From contig OY740771.1 of the NCBI GenBank assembly GCA_963513935.1, positions 12,801,138-12,865,137 of the forward strand: a stretch of DNA of 64,000 bases, given 5' to 3'. The notes under the pieces are model-generated. The model worked only from the letters and a program-made list of their open reading frames with translations. It was not told the DNA's origin and made no database searches. Positions 1 through 14,000 of the stretch are shown here, in pieces; position 1 is the stretch's first letter; each line of letters starts with the position of its first letter. The translations under genes and the position numbers were made by a program. Source of the DNA: Aphrophora alni. Taxonomy: Eukaryota > Arthropoda > Insecta > Hemiptera > Aphrophoridae.

Positions 1-3000
1 TATTCAAAATAAGTAGGGCCTATCTTTTAAGTATCTTGACAGATGACTTGACACACTGATAGTATTAGTTCCTCTTTTATTTTTGGGATCATAAGTGATA
101 CTGATCTAACACATCAAAACTATCTGCCTTGAAGAAGAACTAGTATTTTTGAGATTAAGAGCATGTGAAATATTCAAAAAATTTCTTTTCCATTTTTCTA
201 TCGATATTTTCAAAATATGTTTTATATTATGATGGTAATTATGCATTGAAGCTCACCCTAGTTTATAGTCGCTATTATGACACAAACACTTAAAAAAAAA
301 AAAAAATTCATAGTTCTGTTAATTTAGTAAAATCATGTAGCCTAAACCTATATGAAATTATTACAAGTAAAGTTATTGATTTATAATCCAATACATTATA
401 CATGCAAATCCAATTATGCTTACAAATTTTAATATTAAGGGGTAAAAATATGAAAATAAAAAAACTGATTTCATATAGGTCCCTATTTAAAAATATTAAA
501 AATGTAAGACCAATCAAAACAAATCAATATAAATAATTATTTTGGTAGTATTTTGTAAACAATTTGTGACATCTTGAACTCTTAGGTCTTAGACCATAAC
601 ATTCAAAGTTTATACAGTACAAGTACACAATAGGATTAGATCAAGAAGACAAAATAGTAAGAATATGTTAGCTTTACATATCATGAATATTCATCATATT
701 TCACTCCATCTTCTTAACACAAATATAAAACCTTATATACCTGTCCTAGACACCAAATCAACTATATAGGCCTATTGTGTGGATTTTAAACAAAACTCCA
801 TTAATCAAATAGCCTACCAAACTGAATTTATAACACCTTGTTCAGACTGTAAGCCTAGATGTTACTAGACAATATAGAGAGCCAACATCCAAATGACACT
901 TAATTGTACTTTCTTATTATTAGCCTACTTTAAATTTTGTTCAGTTTTAACTCTCCTTATTATATTTTATAAAAGTAATCAATACACATAGATTATTTAA
1001 AAAATAGGGCTATTCTTCAAATTCCCTACAACCCAGAAATATAGATTTATACATACCTAATTTATTATTCAACTTTGGTGTTTTTACTCCAATAATTATG
1101 AGAATTATTATGTTTTTACAATCTGCTGAGGAAAGTGCTAAATAATGGCTCAGCATAATATTCCATAATAGACTTATATTCTGGGCATGATTTCAAGGCC
1201 TAACATGAGTTTAACATAATGTGTGTAAACTAGTCAAAGTCTGCATGTGGCTAGTCTAAACTAACTGCATCTGTAAATGGCATGAAAAGTGTCAATTTTT
1301 AATAAAAATAATGTAAAAAAACTGTTTTCTGGTAACTTTTGGGCTTAAATAACTGTGAAAAGGCAGCTGGTAACACTTTGATATAACAATTTCCTAGATG
1401 CTCTTTAGACAAAATTCTATGGACTTTCGAATTGTTTTTATCTTTTTCCACAAACATAATTACATTTATTAGAATAACATCTTGATCTTAGGTGGTGGTT
1501 GTAACTTCTACTTGTGCGTGAACTGTTTCAGATATTAAAAAGATGTTTTGTTTGTTATATTAATTCTTAAAATTACCACAATAAAATCAAATATCATACC
1601 TTTTGATCCTCAGATGCTATACCATATAAAACACTTTATTACGCATTAACCCCTAATTTTCTGAAGAAACAAGCATAAAATATAGCCATGTGTTACTTAT
1701 ATACAACGTGGAAAAGTGAGAAAACAAAGACTAGACTTCACAACATGACTACAAGCATCAACAAACGACAGTTTTATGCTTTCACCAGTTTCACCCAAAA
1801 CCGTTAAAAAGCAACGTTTTAAATTTAAAAATAACAAATACTACCAATAGTACCAACCCATATCATTGTGACCACAACATAATTTTTACTGTTTGCAAGT
1901 AAGATGGGTATTTGAGCTTTTGCATAAACCACTTTGAACTTCATTTGTATATTAAAATTTTTCATTTTAAGAATCCAAGCTTAACAATTTAATTTGTTTT
2001 TCAACCTAGTGGAATTCACCAAATATATAAAAAAAGACTTTGGTTTTAACGTTACTATTACTACAAATAGTCCTACTATTTCTCATTGCATTTGATGCTT
2101 CAAGAATAATGTGATCAAACATAATATTTATTCCTAATATAAAATGATATTGGGAATCATAATATTATTATAGGTTTAATGAATGGTGTTACAATCTCCA
2201 TTTTAAACTATCACAGAGCTATAAAGATTTTGGATTATACAATCACTAGTTGAATGTCCCATAATTTTGTTGTAAAACTATGAATTAGGAACAAAATTTA
2301 CCAAGTTATTTAAACTATATCAGTCCTGACTTTGTTCATGTCAAATATTGAAATTTTGTTCGTATAATAATATTATCTGTAGAAATTTGTTCCTCTAAAA
2401 ATCTAAGAAATTCCTAATCAAAAAATTTGTCTAAAGCAGAATAATATACTTAATTGAAAATGGGTTTCTTTTTTATTTTCAATGTAACAACGATTTTTAA
2501 AATGAAGCTAATATTTTCTTGTATCAAGTTTTAATAACATATTTTTTGAATCCGACTACATTAAAAACGGATGTTTACACTTTACAGTGAACAGCATCAA
2601 TCTTTAAAGATTTTTAGTTTTTTCCTTTTTTCTACTAGATAATAATAAGAGGATAAAGTACGAAAATTACTGATAATGGTGTTATTCATTATCTTGTGCC
2701 TTGTTTTTTGCTTCAAACTTATATTGAACTAATTGGTATTACTTCGTCCCCTATGTAATTGGTGTCTCTGGTACGAGTTTGAGGTTGAGTTTTTGAGATT
2801 ATGTTAATATTTACAGTGTGTTTTGAGGTTAGTAAATGTTTAATTTTGATTTTAAGCTATAAACTATTATCATATACATACATTTATTGTTTTTAAACAT
2901 TTAAGAAAAAATTTTGTAGCTTTCGTTCTAATCTATCATTGTTCAGTCATAATTATTTACAGTAACCAACATGAAGACTTAAAAAAATTGGGACATTTTG

Positions 3001-3795
3001 TACTGTATGTTGTGAATGAATAGATCTAAACGATACAATAAAATTTCGTACAACTCGCTCAGACACGATTATAATTAGAATGTATTGGGTACTATTATGT
3101 TGGTCTAGTTCATACACATAAGTAATTTACAACAATTCATCTATGTATGCTAAACTGAAAAATGCTATTTAAATACAGAACAAAACGATAAAACAAATGT
3201 TTAAATAGAATCGTCCTATAAAATTCCACTTCTAATTTTATTAACTCTACTGTACCTTGGTTCAAGTTAATAAGAAAATAGAAGTGGCTACACCATTGAC
3301 ATAGCTTCAGGGGTTAAGTTATGTGACACCTAATAATAGCAGTGATGTGCGAATAATATGACTTTTATAAATAACAATGTATGTATACAACCAATTTATT
3401 TGACTTGTCCTAGAATTATATCCACCTAACCTTTCATAAACCGAATTTTCAATCAATAGCGTGATGGTAATTTTGAATTTTTTTTTTTAAAACAATATAA
3501 AATGAATAAATGTAAAAATAAAAAGAAGACTCAAAAACTATTTATTAATAATGTTTTGCAAAGTAAACAGCATAACTGATCTGATTTAAATAAGATTCTC
3601 GAGTCATAGCTTAAGCTAATGAAAGAGAGCAGTATGTCACAGTAGTATTTATCCGCCATAAAAAAAGCACAATCTCTGTAGATAATAGCATTAGCCTCCA
3701 TTAGAATTTTGACTTTATAAGGTTTTCATAGTAGCCTATCATTCAAACAGTTCAATATTACTCGAATTCCACATTCCCATACCTACTGTGGAATT
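1..3795. other. AT-rich stretch without recognised gene
   Basis: I see no conserved protein, RNA gene or clear transposon end in this stretch. It is strongly AT-rich with short homopolymer runs, and open frames are short and carry no recognisable motif. A possible 5' untranslated exon of the downstream polymerase eta gene could lie around 2720-2830 (a GT-rich segment followed by a possible donor), but this is only a guess. Confidence 0.5.
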
Positions 3796-4000
3796 GTATC
3801 TTCGGTAATTCTGCACAATTACTTGGTCAACCCCAAATTTTTTCATATTTTACTACGATCATAAGGACGTTCTCAGAAAGCAAGAAACATAAAATTTAAG
3901 GCCCGCAAGGCCATCTGCCGAGCGATAAGAAGGTTCAAAGTCCACGCAATAACAGTGGCTTGCAGCAGTAGCGCGGAAAGCCAGTTGTGACAGTATCGTT

Positions 4001-4417
4001 ATGGCTAGTGGTTCCTCCGATAATCCTCTTTTATGTGACGGGTGTGAGAACACGGTACTTAGTTTCACGGTTTTAAGTGAAGATCAGGAAAAATTAACAC
4101 GTTTTTTGTACGAACACGGCGTTTTGCAACGTACCAAAGTGTGTCCAACATGTGGCGGGTCGATGACGTTAAATGAAGAAAAACACGCGTTTAACTGTTG
4201 GAATAGAATCGAGTCAGTGAATAGTAGTAAAAAAAAGGTCAAAATTCAGTGTAAAAAATACGTGTCGCAGTATAAAAATACGTGGTTTGAGAGTCATAAT
4301 TTGTCACAGCAAACTATTTGTCGTTTTGTTGCCATCTGGATGAGGACGTTGAAGCCGGCGATTACTGAGGTAATTTCTATTTTTTTTAGTTTCACATACA
4401 TCTCTACAGGCCTATAA
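4001..4417 (+). pseudogene. Merlin transposase, N-terminal fragment
   Basis: This 138-codon frame starts with ATG six bases inside the left TIR boundary. Residues of about 48-64 hold a CPTCGG zinc-ribbon half followed by MTL, and later a Cys (about 65) and the C-KKYVSQYKNTWFE stretch. This is the pattern of the N-terminal zinc-binding region that precedes the DDE domain in IS1595/Merlin transposases. The frame then reaches W-M near residue 115 and runs into non-homologous sequence at about residue 124, where the internal deletion begins. No DDE catalytic residues remain, so it cannot be an active transposase. Expression as a DNA-binding peptide is possible but unsupported. Confidence 0.75.
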
Positions 4418-4488
4418 TGACAGGTTTGGCCAGGTAGCAATATATATAGGCCTATATATATAGCTACCTGGCCAAACCTGTCATTATA
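4413..4488. repeat. 76-bp near-perfect palindrome
   Basis: Two perfect 26-bp arms (4413-4438 and 4463-4488) surround a 24-bp AT-rich centre that is itself palindromic around TAGGCCTA. It lies inside the Merlin element next to its right TIR. It may be a tiny nested palindromic insertion, or the scar of the internal deletion. Confidence 0.85.
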
Positions 4489-4898
4489 TATAATTATATA
4501 ACGGTACTGTCACAACTGGTCTTCCACGCGTCTCCCGCAAACCACTGTTATCGCGTGGACTTTGAACCTTCTTATCGCTCGGCAGATGGCCTTGCGGGCC
4601 TTAAATTTTATGTTTCTTGCTTTCTGAGAACGTCCTTATGATCGTAGTAAAATATGAAAAAAAATTTGGGTTGACCAAGTAATTGTGCAGAATTACCGTA
4701 TCTTCTTTTTGTAGAATGTTCATTTATCTTTGGTACCGGTAAAGGTATCTCATTAGGTTAAGTTATACAAGATGACAGCAATACTTTGCAGGTAATAATA
4801 ATTCTTTTTGCCATGCACATAATAATAATTTTAAGCTATGACATTTTCAAATACTAGTTCTGTATTCAGTTAGTAATAAGGACCTCTTCATTCATAGA

Positions 4899-4902
<4 letters not shown>

Positions 4903-4930
<28 letters not shown>
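4903..4930. repeat. (TA)n microsatellite
   Basis: About 14 TA units sit just upstream of the predicted acceptor and start codon of the polymerase eta gene. Confidence 0.9.
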
Positions 4931-4969
4931 GTTTTTTATAGGTTATAGATCTTCTAACTATCATTAACT

Positions 4970-5097
4970 ATGAATGACAGAATCGTTGCATTAGTAGACA
5001 TGGACTGTTTCTATTGTCAAGTTGAAGCAAGATTAAATCCAGACTTAAAGGGGAAGCCAATGGCTGTTGTTCAATACAATGCTTGGAAAGGTGGTGG
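4970..5097 (+). CDS. POLH: POLH coding exon 1
   Basis: Encodes residues 1-42 plus two bases. It starts at the ATG of MNDRIVALVDMDCFY and contains catalytic D10. The donor is GTACGT after ..WKGG. A TTTTTATAG acceptor-like sequence at about 4932-4941 (or the AG at 4947-4948) suggests an upstream non-coding exon. No in-frame upstream ATG matches the family, so this start is chosen. Confidence 0.95.
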
Positions 5098-8000
5098 GTA
5101 CGTATAAAATAGGTTTATATTTGTTATATGAAAAATATATGTTACATCTTATTTTAGTGTTTTTTATTAATGTCTAGTCAAATTTGTGGAATTCCTGGAA
5201 ATTTTAAGAAATTTTTCTCAAATCCAAAAATTGAATAAAAAATCTTTTTTAATCAATCAAGGATTTCATAACTATATTCAGGCTATCTTTTGATAATAAA
5301 ATTAAACATTATTTTTGTTCCTTATGCCTTAGGCTACTGGTGAACATTTTATACCATTTATTTACAAATATGAGAACATAAAAAATGTATAACGTGGAAA
5401 GACTCAACAGTTGCAATAATAATTATTTGAATAGATGTCCTAATAAGGTACATGATAGGCTATATCAGAACTTGTCAATTGATAAGAGAGAAAGCAAAAT
5501 ACTTGTTGAATTCAAGTGTACATTTTGTTTCAGAATCATAGCTGTTAATTATGAAGCCCGAGATAAAGGAGTGACAAGACACATGAGAGGTGACGAGGCA
5601 AAACAACATTGCCCTGAAATAGTACTTATTAGTGTGCCTTCAGTACGTGGTAAAGCTGATCTAACTAAGTAAGTTCTCAACATAAGGCAACTTTATGATA
5701 AAACCCCTTTAATTTACATTTTTTAAAGAATTGCAATGATATTTTGAAAATAGCTGACCATCAAAAGTTTATTTGAAGTTCTAATAGTTTTGAATAAGAA
5801 TTACTTAGTCACCTATCCCCAGAACCAAATAAAAGTGAACCAAAACAATCATTAAAAAAATGTCAGATCAGTAACCGTCAATCAAAATGTAAAAACGAAT
5901 CGTGGTTACCGTCTTTGAAAAAATACTTACTTTTTTTAATAAGTGCTTAATTTTGCTTTGTTTGTATCATAAACATGTTCTCAGTATAAATTTTATTTGG
6001 CTAAAATTGAGTTTTTAATGGCAGCAGTCGAGGCTCATTTTGTTTACCAATTATTCCTAAACCATAATATTGTTTTATTTGTGATTTTGCACATATGTTT
6101 TGTTCATTAATTTTACCATTTCATTAAAATTTGAACGAAATCGTAGATCCAATTTTGAGAAATTATTAATTTGATTACAGCCCAGTGACAGATTTTAAGT
6201 GTTTTTTTTTTTACCAATAACTCATGAACTAGGATTTTTGGTTAGATGGCAATCAATATAATTTATTTGGATTCTTAGAAGGTACATTTGATGAATCGTT
6301 AGAGCTAATTATAAGAAAATCCTAATTTTATGTGTGTTTTTTTCTTATGGCAACTACCCAAATTTTTAGTCAGTTTCGAATAAAATACATAAAGAAACTA
6401 GAGAAAACATTTAATAATAACTGGTGATTTAAATGTAGATTTCTCTAGGCATAGTAATGAAAAACAAATATTAGTCAATGTTCTACAACTATAACTTAGA
6501 ATGTAAAATAAATGGTGCAACTAGACTTACAAAACATTCAAGTAAAACTATTTATTATATTATTGTAAAATCAGATGATTCCTGTAGTAAGGCTATAGTT
6601 TTAGAGCCAGGGTTGTCAGATTATATAGCTCAAGTGCTAGCATTAAATGTTGCGCAAACAAAGCCATGTATAAGTAAAATTCCTAAATCATTGGTAAGAA
6701 AATTCACAAAAAATAATATAATGAACTTTAGTGTGGTAATGTTTAACACAGATTGGAATGTTATATATGGCTTGACAGATGCAGAATCTGCATACAATTT
6801 GTTTCTTGATATTTTCTTGTCAAGGTTTTATGAAGCAATTCCTCTTAAACCAGGGAAAAATTGTTCTAAAAATATAAATTTGGATGACGCAAGGGTTAAG
6901 AATATCCTCCAAAAGAAAAAGATTTTTATTTGAAATTACTAAAGGTGTTCAGTGATGAGGAACCACTAGACTACTATTATAAAATACTGTGCAAACTTAT
7001 AATTGCAGCTAAGAAATTACACAATGATAGATACATAGCTCAGGCTTTGGATAGATCAAGGGGTACTTGGGGAGTTGTAAGTAAAGAAACAGGTAAATTG
7101 GCTCCAAATGGTTGTATTACAGAAATCATTGATCAAGCAAGAAAGGTTGTTGATTCTAAAGGTACAGCAGATTCTTTTAATAACTTTTTGTTAATGTTAC
7201 AAAAGGCTTAACCCTTAACGGACGGCTAGCGCCTTTAACACGGCACAACCCAATATCTAAACGCGGTTAGCGCCTTTAAACGCAAAAACACAAACACATA
7301 CTTAGATGATTCCATAGTTCACAAAACTTCCAATAGAGTGCAGAGTGATGTTCATTGAGTATATTTAGACAACAAAAAAATATAAGCAACATCTGTGAGG
7401 TCTTAACGATCTGTGTTCTGTCGCCAAAGCAAATTAAATCTACGATCGCAAGTGTTCTAACCGCGGCTTACACCTATGGACGCAGTTTGGTGTTTCATGG
7501 AAGGATAAGAGAATCGTAACGATGCTTAGTACGAAGAACAAAGGTAGCAGTTTACAAATGACAAATGTTGCTAGTGAGTATTGCTAGTAAGTAGCCAAAT
7601 CAGCCAATAGTTTCCAAACCAAATATAGTCTTAGATTATACCAAACACATGGGAGCAGTGGATCACAGTGATAATTTTATATTGTCTTACCAGTTTATGC
7701 GCAGATCTAAGAAGTGGTATAGAAAAATGTTGTTTTGGCTTTTAGAAGTGGCTATAATAAATTCTTATTTATTGTATAAAAGTATACAAGAGAAATATTA
7801 CAAAAAACCTCTAAGCCATGCAGACTTCCGGTACTCTCTTTAATTGTAAATTCTGCCAAGTTTAGTTTGATTTTTCTTTAATTAGTAAAACATATTTTTT
7901 TTAAAGTTTAAAATTATTTGAGTACTTTTTGTGTGCACTACTTACCCCTAAGTATCTATAATCTATATTTAAAAAGAACATTGAAAAAATTAAAAAAAAT

Positions 8001-11000
8001 TAAACTCTAAATGAGCGGTATCCCATATTTTAACTTAGCGCTTTAAGGGTTAACAGGAGGTCAAAATAAATCAAAGGCTACAGTACTCATACAGTTGAAG
8101 TAAATAATGAATAAAATTACTTAAAATTATCACCTACTGATGAAACTGAAATATTAAAAATAATCCAAAATTTAAAAAAAGGAAAGTCATGTGGGTGGGA
8201 TAGCATCCTGTAAACAGTTGCACTGGTCGTGAGTAAACTGCTGGCATTTATCATAAATCTATCAATGACGACACATTTTTTCCCTTCTAAATTGAAGTAT
8301 GCAAGAATTAGACCAATTTATAAAAAGGGTAATAAATCTGAAATGAGAAATTACAGACCCATTTCTCTTTTATCAGTTTTTTCAATGGTATATGAAAGAG
8401 TAGTACAACATTGGTTGATATTATTTTTGGAGGATAACTGCATTCTGTCTAAGGTTCAGTTTGGATTGTTCTACATCCTCTGCAATATTTAACTATTCTG
8501 AACAATTTCACAGAGTTGTGGACGGCTCGCAATATGCAATGGAACTGTTCTGTGACTTGTTTAAAGTATTTGATTGTGTGAATCATGATATACTTCTTGA
8601 GAAGATGCAATTTTATGCTATACAAGGCATATATTTGAAATGGTTTAGATCCTATTTGAAAAATCGTTATCAATTTGTTGAAATTAAAAATAACTTAAAA
8701 TACTTTTCAGAGCCAATTATGAACCAAGTAGGACTCAGTTTCTACTTTATTATGATCTCTCAGGATTCAGTTCTAGGTTGTATCCTATTTTTATTGTATA
8801 TTAATGACTTACCCATTGTTGTGGAAACTGGACAATCGTTGATAATACATCAGCATTGATACGGAAATCAAATTTGGGTTCTTTAAGTGTATCTTTTTCG
8901 GAGTGTCTCAGATCCATTTCTGAATGTTTTATCTTTAATGGCTTACAAATGAATATGAAGAAATCCTGTGTTTTCGATTTTAATGACATGGAAGAGATAC
9001 ACTTTTGTTAGGTGTTCATTGAAATGGTCATCTGGTTATGAAAGCAACTACCTGTTTGTTCTCATTTAAGCCTGACTAGGAATTCTGTTAGATCTGAGCT
9101 TTGTCCTTTGAAAATTTGACTCCCATCTTTGATGTTGGCGTTTCCTTGCCCATTGGTTGAATGTGTTTACAGCTGATGAATGGCTGATGCCCTACATCGG
9201 CTCGGCTCCTTGAAAGGATATTGCTCTTTGTTTGTCAAGTATTTCAGCATTTTCATTCCCCTGGTACCTATTGTACCTGTACCGTGTATACAACAAGATT
9301 GCTACAGGGATAAGAGGCACTTCACACCAGTTTTGAGTTAACTTCACTACAAGGGGTAGTCTAACTGTCCGACAGGATCAGATTTTGCTTCTCCTGGTAC
9401 ATAGAAAGGGCCATAATGGTCTAACTCCAGTCTCGTTTACGAACTTCAAAGTAAATAACAGTGGACACATGAAACATGAATATAGATTTCATATCTTTTG
9501 ATTAAATAATGTGGCTAAATTTTTTATTTTAATGACAATATGATAGTAGTACTACACATACCACTAAAAAAAAACATGGGTTTTATTAATGATAGACGAA
9601 AAACTACTACATACAAACGAAAATAATTTTTTTAACAAGTTGTATAGCCAAATCAAAATTAAAATATTATTTACCAACTCTAGCCTACACAAATATTTAA
9701 GTTATAACAGATAGTTTCGACCTCAGAATTTCATTGCTAAGACTTAAAATTATAGTACTTTTCATTAAAATTAAAATATAGTACTTTTCATTAAAATTTA
9801 TGTATGTGCATTATGTTGTATAATTAGGCATGTGTTTGGTACATGAATGTTTACAAGATTGTCTTGGGTAATTTTTCTAGATACCGTGATGCAGGACGTG
9901 AAGTTGTTGCCGTCCTCTGTAAATTTAGCGAGTGTGTACAAAGAGCCAGTGTGGACGAAGCTTATATTGATTTAACTGAAGCTGTAAAGAATCGCTTGGA
10001 TAATGATAGACACATCCAGGCATGCCTATTGAAGAATACCTTTGTAGTTGGTTATTCACCTAAGGACAGTAATGAAGAAGGTATAATCAAATTTTGTACA
10101 GATTATTAGGTTTAGTTCAAATAAAAAAAGAAATAGGCCTACTACTAGGTCGTCTTGGACAAATTACAATTATTTTGGATAAGCATTTAATATAAGATTT
10201 ATTTGTTTAATAGTTAATAATTAAACTTTATTGTTAATATGATGTTTGTCTCAAAAGTAAGTGTATTATATGACTCACCTGTAATTACAAGTTATCTACT
10301 TTAAAGTACGTACATCAGAAAGTTACACAGCATTTTTTTCCCATTGATCTTAGTAGTAATGTGAGTGTGGTTAGCTCATTAGTTACAATTTTGTATCATT
10401 TTTATAGTTCTGAAATGATGACCCTTCAATTTAGGGTTGATTTCTTACTTAGGGAAGAGGTAGAAATCGAATGTAGTTAGATCTGGTGCTAAAGAAAGAT
10501 GTATAAGGGTGGGAATGTTTTTATTCCCCAGAAATTATCTAATTTGAAAGTGTCGTTCAAGCTGGTGCATTATCATGATGCAGTAATCACCTGTAATGTT
10601 TTTTTAGACTTACTGGACTTATTTTCAAAGTTGTTCAAAGATAAATTTGTAGACGGCATGATTAACTCACTGTCCTGGAAGTAAAAATTATTTGTGAACA
10701 ATACCATGACTGTTAGAAAAAAAATTATACTCATTGTTTGCACCTTGGATCTGTTCATGTGTATTTTTTTCAAACAAGTAAAATTATTTAAGTCTCATTC
10801 CTCACTTTTCCATTTTGTCTCTGGATCATAATCGAACTCTTATGATTCATCTCGTGATATCGCTCCACAGACAAATGTTTGAGCACTAGTTGTGCACAAA
10901 TTTTTCGTATGTGCAAATTGTTCGTTAGATTTCTGTAAACAGTACTTTTTTTCCCTAACATGTTTCTTCTTGCAATCATTCTTACACTATCACAATCTTA

Positions 11001-14000
11001 GACTGGCTTCCACATTTGGTATTTTAAAATGAAATTCGCTTTCCAGAATGAGGTTTGTTTTTAACATTATCTCGACCTTCTTCGAATGTTTTGTGCCATT
11101 GTAACATTTCACATATTTTGGGTTTAATGTCGGGTTGGTACCTTGTTTGGTAGGTGAGGAGTAGTATATTATGTAATAGTGTACATTTTTGAATTTGTAC
11201 AAAGTGGGTGACTCGGCGGAAGAATGGTAGATTTTGATGGAAAGGGAGTGTGTCTTGGAAAAGTAATAGCGTAATATTTTTTTGTATTTTGTATTAAACT
11301 TAATATAAATTGAAATCAATAAATGAATTAAGTAATAGTAAATGATCAGAGAAATTTATTATATGTACTGTGGTAATTAGAGTGATTATAAACGTTGTAA
11401 ATAAGAAAAATGCAAAACACGTGTTGACAATGGAAGGATTGAGCGGTAACGGTTATTGCAGTTAGTCGACAGAAATATCTCGAAGCGATCGGTCGTCGCC
11501 TAGATTAGCGAGTCCTGCTTAGTGTGTAAATAAAAAATGTTATACTCCATAATAGCAAATTATTATGATGAATACCGTTGTGTACTAAAGCAAACAGTGT
11601 TAAAACTAATGACATTTGTACTAATGAAAGTGTATTTCAGTCTATATTGAATTTTCAAGGCGAACGCACGCAGCTCTGGTAAAAATGTTCGCTCGAATAA
11701 AGTGGAAAGACAAAGAAAAAGTGTTTTATTAGTTGTTAACCATATATTGTTATGAACTGTTGTGAATTGGTTATGTTAGGTTAATGTAAATAAAAAATGC
11801 AATTCTTCATAAAAGAATAATATCCCTAAATGTGAAAAATCGGTATAGTGTCTTGTGCGCCGACAACTTTGGTCAGATTTGAGTGTATCGGTAATTACCA
11901 ATTCCAATAATACAATTTGAATAATAGTTGAGGTACTGTAAACCCGCCTTCACCCTTACCCACTAAGGGCTGGGATTTGTTGGTTATGTAAACATAAATC
12001 TGCCAACTAGAGCATTTCTAGGTATTTAATTATTGGCTACAACTACTTGACATCGTTGCATTCACCAAACCTCAAAAACCAGCTATTCACTCTCCTCCTT
12101 TTCCAACACGAGTTTAGAACCAACTTTGAAAACATTAAATAATATATTAACAATACTTTTACAATTTATAATATATAGTACAGTTTGATATCCAATAAGT
12201 AGCTGAAATAGTTAAAAGATATTTTATCTACCAAACCAATTGTAAAACAAATTTGTCTCATACTTATATTTGTATTAGTTTTTAGAATTATTTATAATAC
12301 TTATATAATTTCTATTATAGAAGAACGTTTTAATGGAGTTGAAACATGGCTAGACGAAGTTTATAATGGTGACTTAACGGATTCACAACTCCATAGGCTT
12401 GCCACTGCAGCAGCATTGGTCGAAGAAATGAGATTAGCTGTATATGAAACTACTGGTTTCCGTTGTTCTGCTGGAATAGCTCATAATAAGGTATCATATC
12501 TTATTATTTGTATAAATGTACTTCGTTATCAAAAAAAGCTATTCTTTCTATTTTGAATTTTAAATAGCCAAGTTTGCTGTACAATATTTCTGTCATAAAT
12601 ATCTACTTACTTTTTTATATACATATTTTGCATACCAAGAGTCAATTTATATACCGGGTGTACAAATAGTCTTGCACCGGTTTAATACTTGTTGTTTGGA
12701 TGACACTGGAAAGCTGAAAACCTGGACTTACACTATGAATCTAAAGAACTATTCTTGTACACCGTGAGTGATAATGTGGGATCGGGGGGGGGGGACGTCC
12801 CATAAGGAGTACAATGAAAATCTTAAATGAAAGCATAGGCCGAGTTGTACATCATTTTAAAGGGCTTAACTGGCAGAGTTTAATTCCGCAAACCGCATTT
12901 CAAAAGGTTGATCCAGTACAAAATGGCAGATGTTCAAAGGTTTACTAAAAAAAGAGAGATATTTCTTTCACTGTTAATTGGAGTTCAATGACTTATCTCT
13001 AGATATAAATCTAGTATATATTGTTGTTCATAAAACACTAAGGCTAAATAATTATGAAGGATGGGTGACTAGGATGAATAAATGATACAATTAGGACTCG
13101 GTATGGGTGATATTGGGTTGATATCTAAAATCACAGTTTGTGGACTGTTCAAATTTGGAGTATATTTAGATTGACCAATATGTGGTAGGTAACTTATTTT
13201 GTAGATTTGACAATATTTTTAAAGGTATTCAATTTACTTTTGACTCATCAATTCTTCTCAAAACAGTTAAATATTAAATTCTTACTACAGTATATTGGTT
13301 ATTATTCTTTTCATGATTTATCTTTAAATTGAATTTTATGCAGCACTAACAAAACTGGAGTCTGAATGCCTTCAGGTCTGATCTAAATATTATTTACATA
13401 ATTGTTGTCCCCTGTTCCTGATCTTATTTTTCTTTTATTTATTTTTTTTAACCATAGTAACCAGGATGTCAATTATTATTGTACAATTGATTTTCTAATC
13501 ATTTATATACTCAAATCGCTGTTTTTGATACATATTTATTTTGATGAGGATGATTGATTATGAATGTAATATGATTGAACTATGGTCTATGGTAATTTTG
13601 ATATATATTTAAAAAAATATTTTGTGATTTATTTTCAAAAGGGTGGATTCAGGGTATGGTGATTTATGATATGGTACCCTGAATAAATTTATTTATAAAT
13701 TCGATTTTCAGGTTGTTACTATCTGGAAAATAAGAAGAGATTTCACCTGATACCGCTCATGAAAATATGGTTCATGAAAATGAAAATTCAATACAGGAGT
13801 GTAATTCAAGAATCACTGATGTACCGTAGCTATTTTGTCCAGCAGTAATGAAAATTCTTGCGAAATATTTGTCCGCTGTCTAATAATCATGGAAATTCTA
13901 AGTTCTCTCAAAGGAATATATATATATATATAAACATATAATTTTTTTCTCCATATAAAAAAAATTTAAGAGTTTAATAGGAAAAATTTCACTTCTTAAT

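Larger units (their letters stand above)
3804..4697 (+). mobile_element. Internally deleted Merlin-superfamily DNA transposon
   Basis: Terminal inverted repeats of about 190 bp (3804-3995 and 4505-4697) begin with GGTAATTCTGCACAATTACT. The element is flanked by a perfect 8-bp duplication GTATCTTC at 3796-3803 and 4698-4705. Merlin elements are known for 8-9 bp target duplications and TIRs starting with GG. The interior encodes only the N-terminal zinc-binding part of an IS1595/ISXO2-type transposase, so the catalytic DDE part is deleted and the copy is non-autonomous. A small palindrome sits between the ORF and the right TIR. The element ends about 270 bp upstream of the polymerase eta start codon. 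The perfect TSD and near-identical TIRs suggest a fairly recent insertion. Confidence 0.9.
6400..9500 (+). pseudogene. Relict non-LTR retrotransposon (LINE) in POLH intron 2
   Basis: Broken frames read in order as a LINE ORF2. They show an endonuclease end (ITGDLNVDF near 6420, then GATRLTKHSSKT and EPGLSDYIAQVL at 6478-6933), a linker frame at 6930-7211, and reverse transcriptase blocks NYRPISLLSVFS (about 8350), a mutated FKVFDCVNHDIL (about 8565) and SVLGCILFLLYINDL (about 8770). After 8825 the frame with DNTSALI marks the damaged YADD-type active site. Several stops and frameshifts show that it is dead. A piggyBac-like element splits it at 7212-8049. The 5' end is truncated and the 3' limit is approximate. 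Confidence 0.88.

Noticed and set aside
11685..11732. Fifteen-codon frame MFARIKWKDKEK in POLH intron 3
   Set aside because: Too short to judge; no splice partner or homology established.
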